Assembly: GCA_964368605.1 (NCBI GenBank)
Contig: CAYJBP010000007.1
Location: forward strand, 1-43,334
Origin: CAYJBP01 sp964368605
GTDB taxonomy: Bacteria > Bacillota > Dehalobacteriia > UBA4068
DNA: 43,334 bases
Direction: 5' to 3'
In this document: piece after piece, positions 30,556-37,750 of the stretch
Position numbering within the stretch: the first letter of the stretch is position 1
Layout of the letters: the number at the start of each line of letters is the position of its first letter
Notes under the pieces: generated by a model
What the model was told of the DNA's origin: nothing
Databases searched by the model: none
What the model saw: the letters and a program-made list of their open reading frames with translations, nothing else
Program-made: the position numbers and the translations under genes

Positions 30556-32250
30556 ATGAATTACCATGCTACACCGATAGATACTCGCAAGCGCCAATTG
30601 GCCGAAGGGATTATCGCTGCCTTAGAAAGTGCCAAGCAAAAGGGCGAAATTAATTTTGAAACTATCCCCAATTTTGTAATCGAAATGCCGCGCCATGCCG
30701 CTCATGGCGATTTTGCCAGCAATGTGGCGATGATGATGGGCAAAGCCATGCCCGAAAAGCGCCAATTTGCCCAGGCCATTGCCGATAATTTCCCGCTTGA
30801 GCAGGCCAATGTTGCGGCAATTGAAATTGCCGGCCCCGGCTTTATCAATTTTAGATTTAATGAAGGCTGGCAAAAACAAGTATTAGCCGAAATTTTGGCA
30901 ACCGATAATTTTGGCCATACCCAGGTTGGTCAAGGCACTAAAGTGCAGGTAGAGTTTGTTTCGGCCAATCCTACCGGCGAATTGCATATGGGCAATGCCC
31001 GTGGCGCTGCCATTGGCGATAGTTTAGCTAATTTACTAAATATGTCCGGCTTTAATTGTCAGCGGGAATTTTATATTAATGATGCCGGTAATCAAATCGA
31101 AAAATTCGGTATTTCCTTAGAGGCTCGCTATTTACAAGCTCTTGGCCAGGATGTCCCCTTCCCCGAGGATGGTTATCATGGCGATGATTTACCCCGCTTA
31201 ATGGCCGAATTAGTGTCCGAAATCAATGACGAATATCTACATCTTTCATCCGAGGAACGTCGGGCTAAACTTACCGCTTATTCTTTAGAACGCAAATTGG
31301 CCGATATCAAGGCTGCCCTAGCCAATTTTGGGGTTAATTATGATGTTTGGTTTAGTGAGCAATCTTTGCATGAAGGCGGCAAGGTTCAGGCGGTTATCGA
31401 TGATTTACAAGCCAAAGGTTGGCTAATCGAAAAAGACAATGCCCTGTGGTTGGATTGCGAGCGTTTTGGCGAAGAAAAACCCGAGGTTTTGATCCGCGGC
31501 AATGGTATTCCTACCTATTATGCAGCCGATATTGCCTATCATCGGGATAAATACGAGCGTGGTTTTAGCTCGGTAATTGATGTTTGGGGTGCTGATCATC
31601 ATGGCCATGTTGCCCGTATGCAGGGTGCTATGGAAGCCTTAGGCTATGAGCGTGGCCGTTTGGAAATTATCTTAATGCAATTTGTGCGTCTTTATCAAAA
31701 TGGCGAATTACTTAAAATGAGCAAACGTACCGGCACCTATGTAACCTTGAATGAACTGGTTGAAGAAGTTGGCAAAGATGCAGCTCGCTTTATATTTGTA
31801 ATGCGCTCATCCGATAATTTAATCGACTTTGATTTAGATTTAGCCAAAAAGCAATCGGACGAAAACCCCGTTTATTATGTACAATATGCCCATGCCCGAA
31901 TTTGCTCAATCCTGGCTGCTGCTGCCGAAAATGGCCTTAACTTAAGCGCTACCCCTTTAACATTAGAGCAAATCGCCTGCTTAAACCATGATAGCGAATT
32001 GGCTTTAATCCGCAAACTGGCCGATTTCCCGGATGTGGTTATCGAGGCTGCCCTTAATCGCGAGCCGCATCGCTTGGCTACCTATATTCAAGAAAGCGCA
32101 GCTCAATTCCACAATTTCTATAATAATTGCCGAGTTATCAGCGATGATAAAGCCTTATCGCAGGCACGCTTAGAGCTGATTGCCGCTACCGCCAAGATGA
32201 TTAAAACTGCTTTAGCCGCCTTAGGCGTTAGCGCACCCAATAAAATGTAG
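30556..32250 (+). CDS. argS: Arginyl-tRNA synthetase
   Basis: ArgS charges tRNA-Arg in the cytoplasm. The 564-aa class I synthetase has an N-terminal additional domain (about 1-115) and the HIGH-type signature ANPTGELHMGNARG (HMGN at 144-147). WGADHHGHVARM and the KMSKS-like KMSKR (387-391) with TGTYVTL follow, then a helical DALR anticodon-binding domain to the end. It starts ATG behind GAGGAGGACAAT. It is separated from the xdh genes by 72 bp that may hold a weak promoter, and is followed after eight bases by the AI-2E-like gene. Confidence 0.96.
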   Translation: MNYHATPIDTRKRQLAEGIIAALESAKQKGEINFETIPNFVIEMPRHAAHGDFASNVAMMMGKAMPEKRQFAQAIADNFPLEQANVAAIEIAGPGFINFRFNEGWQKQVLAEILATDNFGHTQVGQGTKVQVEFVSANPTGELHMGNARGAAIGDSLANLLNMSGFNCQREFYINDAGNQIEKFGISLEARYLQALGQDVPFPEDGYHGDDLPRLMAELVSEINDEYLHLSSEERRAKLTAYSLERKLADIKAALANFGVNYDVWFSEQSLHEGGKVQAVIDDLQAKGWLIEKDNALWLDCERFGEEKPEVLIRGNGIPTYYAADIAYHRDKYERGFSSVIDVWGADHHGHVARMQGAMEALGYERGRLEIILMQFVRLYQNGELLKMSKRTGTYVTLNELVEEVGKDAARFIFVMRSSDNLIDFDLDLAKKQSDENPVYYVQYAHARICSILAAAAENGLNLSATPLTLEQIACLNHDSELALIRKLADFPDVVIEAALNREPHRLATYIQESAAQFHNFYNNCRVISDDKALSQARLELIAATAKMIKTALAALGVSAPNKM

Positions 32251-32258
32251 GAGGCTTT

Positions 32259-32792
32259 ATGGTAGCTCAACCACCGGAAACACCAACAAATTTGTTTTGG
32301 CAGATTTTTAGCTCGGTTTTTACGGTTATTTTTGGTTATATTAAAGCCCAGCTAATCTATTTTATAATTAATTTGGTACTTTTAACCATATTTTTGTCGA
32401 TATTCGGCCTGCCTATGCCCTTTTTAATCGCATTGGGCATTGCCATTTTAGACACTTTACCGATTATCGGCAGCGGCCTGGTTTTTATCCCCTGGACAAT
32501 TATCTGCTTTATTTTTGATAATAATTTGCTGGGTGGTCAATTGGCCTTGCTTTATATTGGTTTAGTGGTATTACGCCAGGTAACAGAGCCATTAATTGTC
32601 GGTCATCAGGTTGGTTTGGGGCCTTTGGTTACTTTGGTTGCCTCTTTGGCAGGCTTTTATTTCTTGGGTTTTGTGGGTATTATTATTGGCCCTTTGATTG
32701 CCGCGGTTTTTTCCTTGGTTTATCGTGCCCGCAATGGCATGCCGCCTAAAAAAGGCCAAAAAGAAATTACGATTAAACCGCAAAAAAAATAG
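32259..32792 (+). CDS. Short AI-2E transporter (PerM/YtvI) family membrane protein
   Basis: The 177-aa protein matches only the C-terminal half of the AI-2E family, which is normally 350-400 aa. It has GYIKAQLIYFIINLVLLTIFL, LIALGIAILDTLPIIGSGLVFIPW, LRQVTEPLIVGHQVGLGPLVTLVASLAGFYFLGFVGIIIGP and a basic tail (KKGQKEITIKPQKK). About four membrane segments are visible. It starts ATG behind AGGAGG, eight bases after argS, and no sequence for the missing N-terminal half exists upstream. It is therefore a complete short gene, not a fresh truncation within this window. Family members include proposed exporters and sporulation protein YtvI; function here is unknown. Confidence 0.8.
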   Translation: MVAQPPETPTNLFWQIFSSVFTVIFGYIKAQLIYFIINLVLLTIFLSIFGLPMPFLIALGIAILDTLPIIGSGLVFIPWTIICFIFDNNLLGGQLALLYIGLVVLRQVTEPLIVGHQVGLGPLVTLVASLAGFYFLGFVGIIIGPLIAAVFSLVYRARNGMPPKKGQKEITIKPQKK

Positions 32793-32799
32793 TTTGTGC

Positions 32800-32828
32800 T
32801 TGCCTTCTAGCCTGGTTTATGCTATAAT
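32800..32828 (+). promoter_or_regulatory. Promoter upstream of the yqzL-like gene and pheST
   Basis: TTGCCT (32800-32805) and a perfect TATAAT (32823-32828) with a 17-base spacer. It begins eight bases after the membrane protein gene. Initiation is expected near 32835. Confidence 0.75.
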
Positions 32829-32859
32829 TAGCTTAATGATGGTGAAAGGTTGTGTTGCG

Positions 32860-32952
32860 ATGCTAGCCTATCCGGAATGTTTATGGAAAATTTTTGAACA
32901 AACAGGTTCCATTGCTATATACATGTATTATCGGCAAATTTCCATGCAATAA
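32860..32952 (+). CDS. yqzL: YqzL-like microprotein
   Basis: The 30-codon frame from ATG at 32860 contains CLWKIFEQTGSIAIYMYYRQ. This fits the pattern W-K-x-F-x-x-TG-x-I-x-x-Y-x-x-Y/F-K/R that I recall from the YqzL family of Bacillota. Members are about 45 aa and of unknown function. GAAAGG (32844-32849) lies ten bases before the ATG. In-frame ATGs at 32836 and 32839 would give 38 or 37 aa but fall at the expected transcription start. In Bacillus yqzL lies near recO and era; here it lies between a promoter and a terminator just before pheS. It could also serve as a leader frame for pheST. Family assignment is from a short stretch, so moderate. Confidence 0.6.
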   Translation: MLAYPECLWKIFEQTGSIAIYMYYRQISMQ

Positions 32953-32968
32953 ATCTTTAAATTTATTA

Positions 32969-33005
32969 GCCTTTTACCCTGCCTAGGGGTAAAAGGCCAA
33001 TTTTT
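32969..33005 (+). terminator. Terminator between the yqzL-like gene and pheS
   Basis: GCCTTTTACCC (32969-32979) pairs perfectly with 32987-32997 around a 7-base loop, followed by CAATTTTT. No good promoter lies between it and pheS, so it may act as an attenuator. CCTTTTACC in its 5' arm (32970-32978) is complementary to GGTGAAAGG at 32841-32849, with one G-U pair. Confidence 0.8.
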
Positions 33006-33040
33006 ATTACGCATATCTTTGGCATATATAGGAGGATAAT

Positions 33041-34063
33041 ATGTTTGAACAGCTACAAAATTTAAAAAACGAGGCTTTGCTTAAAATCGAAAACTTAAGC
33101 GATAGCCGTGCCTTGCAGGATTTAAAAGTCCATTATCTGGGCAAAAAAGGGGCAATTACCCAAATTTCTCGCTCGATGGCCGATTTAAGTGCCGAGGAGC
33201 GCCCCAAATTTGGCCAAGCCATAAATGATTGCAAGCAAGCCGTAGAGGCCGCCTTTAAAGAAGCAGCTAACCGTATAAATGCTGCCGATTTGGCCAAGCA
33301 AATGGCCGAGCAAAGCTTAGATATCAGCCTACCCGGTTTAAGCTTGCCCCAAGGGCATAGCCATGTATTAAGCCAGGTAACCGCCCAAATTGAGGATATA
33401 TTTTTAGGCTTAGGCTATAGCATTGCCGAAGGGCCCGAGGTGGAAACCGATTATTATAATTTTGCAGCCCTAAATATTCCGCCCGAACATCCGGCACGGG
33501 ATATGCAGGATTCCTTCTATTTTCAAGGCAATATCCTTTTGCGCACCCATACCTCGCCGGTGCAGGCCCATACTATGGAAAGTTTAAGCCCTGCTATCCC
33601 TGTTAAAGTTATTTGTCCTGGCAAGGTTTATCGCCGCGATGATGATGCAACCCATTCGCCAATGTTTCACCAGGTAGAAGGCTTATACATTGACCAAAAT
33701 GTTACCTTAGCCCAGCTTAAGGGCACATTGCTTGCCTTTGCCCAAAAAATGTTTGGCGATCAAAGAGAAATTAGGCTGCGCCCCAGCTATTTCCCCTTTA
33801 CCGAGCCTTCGGCCGAGGTGGATATCTCCTGCTTTGCCTGCGGCGGCAAGGGTTGTCGTCTTTGCAAAGGCACCGGCTGGATCGAAATTTTAGGTTCGGG
33901 CATGGTTCATCCTAAAGTATTGGAAATGTCCGGCTATGATAGTAAAAAGGTTAGCGGTTTTGCCTTCGGCATGGGGGTAGAGCGGGTGGCCATGCTTAAA
34001 TACGGCATACCCGATATGCGGCTTTTATTTGATAATGATATGCGCTTTTTGGCGCAGTTTTAG
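33041..34063 (+). CDS. pheS: Phenylalanyl-tRNA synthetase alpha subunit
   Basis: PheS is the catalytic subunit of the alpha2-beta2 enzyme that charges tRNA-Phe. The 340-aa protein has an N-terminal coiled coil (about 1-90) for tRNA binding. The class II core has GPEVETDYYNF, FPPEHPARD-like IPPEHPARDMQDSFY, THTSPVQAHTM, HSPMFHQVEG and RLRPSYFPFTEPSAEVD. A CxxC-x4-CxxC insert (CFACGGKGCRLCKGTGW), common in Bacillota, precedes GMVHPKVL. Motif 3 is GFAFGMGVERVAMLKYGI. It starts ATG behind ATAGGAGG and is followed by pheT after 11 bases. Confidence 0.97.
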   Translation: MFEQLQNLKNEALLKIENLSDSRALQDLKVHYLGKKGAITQISRSMADLSAEERPKFGQAINDCKQAVEAAFKEAANRINAADLAKQMAEQSLDISLPGLSLPQGHSHVLSQVTAQIEDIFLGLGYSIAEGPEVETDYYNFAALNIPPEHPARDMQDSFYFQGNILLRTHTSPVQAHTMESLSPAIPVKVICPGKVYRRDDDATHSPMFHQVEGLYIDQNVTLAQLKGTLLAFAQKMFGDQREIRLRPSYFPFTEPSAEVDISCFACGGKGCRLCKGTGWIEILGSGMVHPKVLEMSGYDSKKVSGFAFGMGVERVAMLKYGIPDMRLLFDNDMRFLAQF

Positions 34064-34074
34064 GGGGATCACTG

Positions 34075-36498
34075 ATGAAAATACCTTTTAAATGGCTTAA
34101 AGATTATTTAGAATTACCAAGCGGCATCGATGCCTTAGCCTTAGCCGAAAAATTTACGGCCGCCGGCTTAGAGATCGATGGCGTATATAATATGGCCGAC
34201 GAGCTTAAGGGCATAATTACCGCCAAAGTAATAAGCGCCGAGCTGCATCCTAAATCGGATCATTTATCGATATGCAGCATTGATAATGGTAAGGAAACAT
34301 TAACCGTACTTTGCGGCGCACCCAATGTGGCAGCCGGTCAAATTGTGGCCTTTGCCCAGGTAGGTTCTACTCTACCGGGCGGTATTACTATTGGCACTAA
34401 AAAAACTTTGGGCATCGAATCCTTTGGTATGCTCTGCTCTAAGCGGGAATTAGGCTTAGACGAAAGCGATCATAGCGGCATTTGGGTTTTGCCCGAGGAT
34501 TTAGCCTTAGGCGAAGATATTGTTACGGCCATGGATTTGGCCGACCAAGTTTTAGTGGTAGAATTAACCCCCAATCGCAGCGATTGTTTGGGCATTTTAA
34601 ACTGTGCTTTTGAAGCAGCAGCCTTAGTTAAAGGCCAAGCTAAAGCCCCAGACTTAAGCTATGAAGAACAAGGGGAAGCAATAGAAGATTTATTAACCAT
34701 CGAGGTGGAAGATTTTGATTTATGCCCTCGTTATGTGGGGCGTATTGTTAAAGGCATCACCATAAAGCCATCGCCGCTTTGGATGCAAAACTACCTGCTA
34801 GCAGCAGGTATGCGCCCGATTAACAATGTGGTTGATATCGCCAATTTTGTAATGCTGGAGATGAATCAGCCCTTGCATACTTTTGATTATCAGCAAATTG
34901 CCGATAAAAAAATCATTGTTCGCCAAGCTATCGAGGGCGAAACCATGCAAACCCTAGATGGCAAGGATCGTGTTTTTAAAGGCAATGAAATTTTGATTTG
35001 CGATGGCCAAAAACCGGTTTGCATCGGTGGGGTTATGGGTGGCTTTGATACCGAGGTAACCGCAGCTACAGTTGATGTTTTAATCGAAGCAGCCGCTTTT
35101 AATTCGGTAGCTATTCGCCAAACTGCCCGTCGTTTAGGCATTCCGTCTGAGGCCTCGATGCGTTTTGAAAAAGGAATCGACCGTGAAGAGTGCGATCGAG
35201 CTGCTCAAAGGGCTGTGCAATTATTGCTAAAATATGCAGGCGGTACTGCCGCTAAAGGCAAAATCGATATTGGCGGCCAGGCAAACTATCCGCCTAAGCA
35301 AGTTGTTTTGTATAAAGATAAGGTTAAGTCCTTACTTGGCATTAGCATCGAAGCAGCCTTAATCGAGGAAATTATGTTGGCTCTTAATTTTAAGATTATC
35401 GGCCAAGATCAAGAGCAGTTTACAATTGATATCCCTTCCTATCGTCAGGATATCAGCCTCGAGCAAGACTTAATCGAAGAAATTGCCCGTATTTACGGCT
35501 ATCATAATATTCCGGCTGCTCTACCTTCGTCGGCTGCCCATGGCATGCGTAGCGAGCAGCAAAACAAAATTTTGCAATTGCGTTTGGCGCTGGCCGGCTT
35601 AGGCCTATCCGAGGCAATTAATTATAGTTTTATTAGCCCCAAAGATGCCCAAAAATTGCTTTTGCCCGCAGCGCATTGCTGGCATAGCCCTCTTATGGTG
35701 GCTAATCCCTTAAACGAAGAGCAAAGCGCCATGCGTTTAAGCCTTATTCCCGGCCTGCTTCATAATGTGGCACGCAATCTTAGCCGCCGTAATTTAGATA
35801 TCGCTTTATTCGAAATGGGCAATATCTTTATCAATAAAGGCCAAGATATTCAGCCCGAGCAAAGGCAGGCTATCAGTATAGCTTTAAGCGGCAAAACGCC
35901 TGCTTCTTGGCATAATAAAAATCATGAATACGATTTTTACTATCTAAAAGGGCTATGGCAAAGCATTGCCGAGCAGTTTTCTTTAGGTCAATTAACCTAT
36001 CAAAAATTGGCCGACGATGATATTTATCAACCCCTTTTCCATCCCGGCCGCAGCGCTGCCGTTTATTATCAAGGCCAAAAGCTGGGTGTTTTCGGCCAAG
36101 TACATCCCCTGGTTTGCGCCAATTTTGAATTAGGGCAAACCACTTTAATCGGCGAATGGGATATTGCCGCCATCATCGCAGCCCAACAAAATAAGCCCTG
36201 CTTAGGCCTGCCAAAATTCCCGGCCGGCGAGCGTGATTTAGCCTTTGTGGGTGCTAAAGATATTGCCGCTGCCGATATCGAAGCTAAAATCAAAGAATTA
36301 GCCGGCGATATGTTAGAAAGCATTCACCTTTTTGATATTTATGAAGGTAATTCTATTGCCGAGGGCAAGCGCAGCCTGGCCTATAATTTAGCCTTCCGCC
36401 ATAGCGAGCGCACCTTGGTTGATGATGAAATCGAAGCGATTATCAATAATATCCTCAACAATATGCCTGCCGAATGGGGCTTAGAATTAAGAAAATAG
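34075..36498 (+). CDS. pheT: Phenylalanyl-tRNA synthetase beta subunit
   Basis: The 807-aa beta subunit handles tRNA recognition and editing of misacylated Tyr-tRNA-Phe. It opens MKIPFKWLKDYLELP, then a tRNA-binding (EMAP/OB) domain at about 40-150 with AKVISAELHPKSDHLSIC and CGAPNVAAGQ. The B3/B4 editing region (about 205-375) includes NRSDCLG and RPINNVVDIANFVMLE, then GVMGG. B5 follows (about 400-475), then the catalytic-like core (about 485-690). The C-terminal anticodon-binding FDX-ACB domain (about 710-807) starts KFPAGERDLAFV. Length and order are normal. Confidence 0.97.
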   Translation: MKIPFKWLKDYLELPSGIDALALAEKFTAAGLEIDGVYNMADELKGIITAKVISAELHPKSDHLSICSIDNGKETLTVLCGAPNVAAGQIVAFAQVGSTLPGGITIGTKKTLGIESFGMLCSKRELGLDESDHSGIWVLPEDLALGEDIVTAMDLADQVLVVELTPNRSDCLGILNCAFEAAALVKGQAKAPDLSYEEQGEAIEDLLTIEVEDFDLCPRYVGRIVKGITIKPSPLWMQNYLLAAGMRPINNVVDIANFVMLEMNQPLHTFDYQQIADKKIIVRQAIEGETMQTLDGKDRVFKGNEILICDGQKPVCIGGVMGGFDTEVTAATVDVLIEAAAFNSVAIRQTARRLGIPSEASMRFEKGIDREECDRAAQRAVQLLLKYAGGTAAKGKIDIGGQANYPPKQVVLYKDKVKSLLGISIEAALIEEIMLALNFKIIGQDQEQFTIDIPSYRQDISLEQDLIEEIARIYGYHNIPAALPSSAAHGMRSEQQNKILQLRLALAGLGLSEAINYSFISPKDAQKLLLPAAHCWHSPLMVANPLNEEQSAMRLSLIPGLLHNVARNLSRRNLDIALFEMGNIFINKGQDIQPEQRQAISIALSGKTPASWHNKNHEYDFYYLKGLWQSIAEQFSLGQLTYQKLADDDIYQPLFHPGRSAAVYYQGQKLGVFGQVHPLVCANFELGQTTLIGEWDIAAIIAAQQNKPCLGLPKFPAGERDLAFVGAKDIAAADIEAKIKELAGDMLESIHLFDIYEGNSIAEGKRSLAYNLAFRHSERTLVDDEIEAIINNILNNMPAEWGLELRK

Positions 36499-36516
36499 CA
36501 TAGAAAGGGGTAAACC

Positions 36517-36765
36517 ATGGCCGAGGAAAATGTTTTAAATGTCAACTTAGATGGGGTAGATTATACCCTGCGTAGCAGCTGCAAAGAGGAACGGTTACAG
36601 CAAATTGCCGCCCATGTGGCGGAAAAATTGGCCTTGGTTCGTAATAATTGCCCCCATTATTCGGGCACTAGGGCTGCCATGCTGGTAGCCTTGCAATTGG
36701 CCGAAGATATGCTAGCCTTACAGGACGAATACCTGGAATTATTAGAAGAAGCGGATATCCGCTAA
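36517..36765 (+). CDS. zapA: Cell division protein ZapA
   Basis: ZapA bundles FtsZ filaments at the division site. The 82-aa protein has the globular N-domain (NVNLDGVDYTLRSSCKEERLQQIAAHVAEKL) and then a helix (AAMLVALQLAEDMLALQDEYLELLEEAD) that forms the family coiled coil. It starts ATG behind AGAAAGGGG, 18 bases after pheT. The order pheT-zapA-U32-mutS2 is common in Bacillota, which supports the assignment of this short sequence. Confidence 0.88.
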   Translation: MAEENVLNVNLDGVDYTLRSSCKEERLQQIAAHVAEKLALVRNNCPHYSGTRAAMLVALQLAEDMLALQDEYLELLEEADIR

Positions 36766-36777
36766 AAGGAGAATAAT

Positions 36778-37734
36778 ATGAAAATTAAAGAAATTTATCA
36801 ATTAGCCGTTAAAATGGGTATCGAAGCCGATCCACGTGGCAAAGAGGCTGTCGATAAGGTTTTAGCTAAAGCCGAAAAAGCCTTCAAAAAAGTAGAAGAA
36901 GAGGAAAAAGAGTTCTTCGACCAAGAAACTTTAAGTAATCCCTATGCCGATACCCGCATTTTAGCAGGCGATCCCGAATTGGAAGTTAAAAAAGTGATTT
37001 GCGGTGTGGATATCGAAAGCGGCGAAATTGCCGTTACCGCCACCTTAAATGATCGTGGTGCCGGTATCGATTTAATTATTGCCCATCATCCCGAAGGTGC
37101 TGCTTTAGCTGCCTTACCCAAGGTTATGGGCATGCAAAGCGCCATTATGGCTAAATTCGGCGTGGCCGCCAATGTGGCCGAAAGCCTAATGGATGAGCGA
37201 ATTAAAGATGTTGATAAAAATATTAGCGTAACCAATCATTTGCGTGCTGTTCATTCTGCCCAATTATTAAATATGCCCTTAATGTGCGTACACACCCCTT
37301 GCGACAATTTAGTTACTCAATTTATGACCGATTATTTCGAGGCCGAAGCACCAGACACAGTAGATGATGTGGTAAAGGCCATTCGTAAATTGCCGGAGTA
37401 TAAGCATTCGGCGCTGCATCATAATCCGCCTCGCATTGTTAGCGGTAAGGGCAGCTATACAGCAGGCAAAATCTTTGTCGATTTTACCGGCGGTACCGGC
37501 GGCAATAGCGAAAACCCCACCGTTTTAGGTAATGCCGATGTAAACACCATTGTTTGCATGCATGCCTCAGATGCCATGGTTAAAGCAGCTCAAAAGGCCA
37601 GAGTAAACATGATTATTGCCGGCCATATTGCCAGCGATAATATCGGCTTAAACCTTTTCCTCGATCAATTGGCCGCCCAAGGCGTCGAGATTGTTGGCAT
37701 TTCGGGCTTAATCCGCCATAGCCGCAATCAATAG
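36778..37734 (+). CDS. NIF3-like metal-binding protein
   Basis: The 318-aa protein shows NIF3/YbgI-family features: IDLIIAHHPEGAAL (paired His metal ligands near 103-104), CVHTPCDN (His/Asp ligands) and a C-terminal NMIIAGHIASDNIGLNLFLDQL with a further His and a conserved acidic site. An N-terminal helical region (about 1-55) is rich in Lys and Glu. NIF3 proteins are dinuclear-metal proteins with unsettled roles; GTP cyclohydrolase activity has been reported for one member, so I name no reaction. It starts ATG behind AAAAGGAG, 12 bases after zapA and 16 bases before the U32 gene, in the same operon. Confidence 0.75.
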   Translation: MKIKEIYQLAVKMGIEADPRGKEAVDKVLAKAEKAFKKVEEEEKEFFDQETLSNPYADTRILAGDPELEVKKVICGVDIESGEIAVTATLNDRGAGIDLIIAHHPEGAALAALPKVMGMQSAIMAKFGVAANVAESLMDERIKDVDKNISVTNHLRAVHSAQLLNMPLMCVHTPCDNLVTQFMTDYFEAEAPDTVDDVVKAIRKLPEYKHSALHHNPPRIVSGKGSYTAGKIFVDFTGGTGGNSENPTVLGNADVNTIVCMHASDAMVKAAQKARVNMIIAGHIASDNIGLNLFLDQLAAQGVEIVGISGLIRHSRNQ

Positions 37735-37750
37735 TTAAAGGAGTATGATA

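Noticed and set aside
32836..32859. ATG at 32836 or 32839 as the start of the yqzL-like gene
   Set aside because: They fall within a few bases of the predicted transcription start and lack an upstream RBS; ATG at 32860 has GAAAGG upstream.
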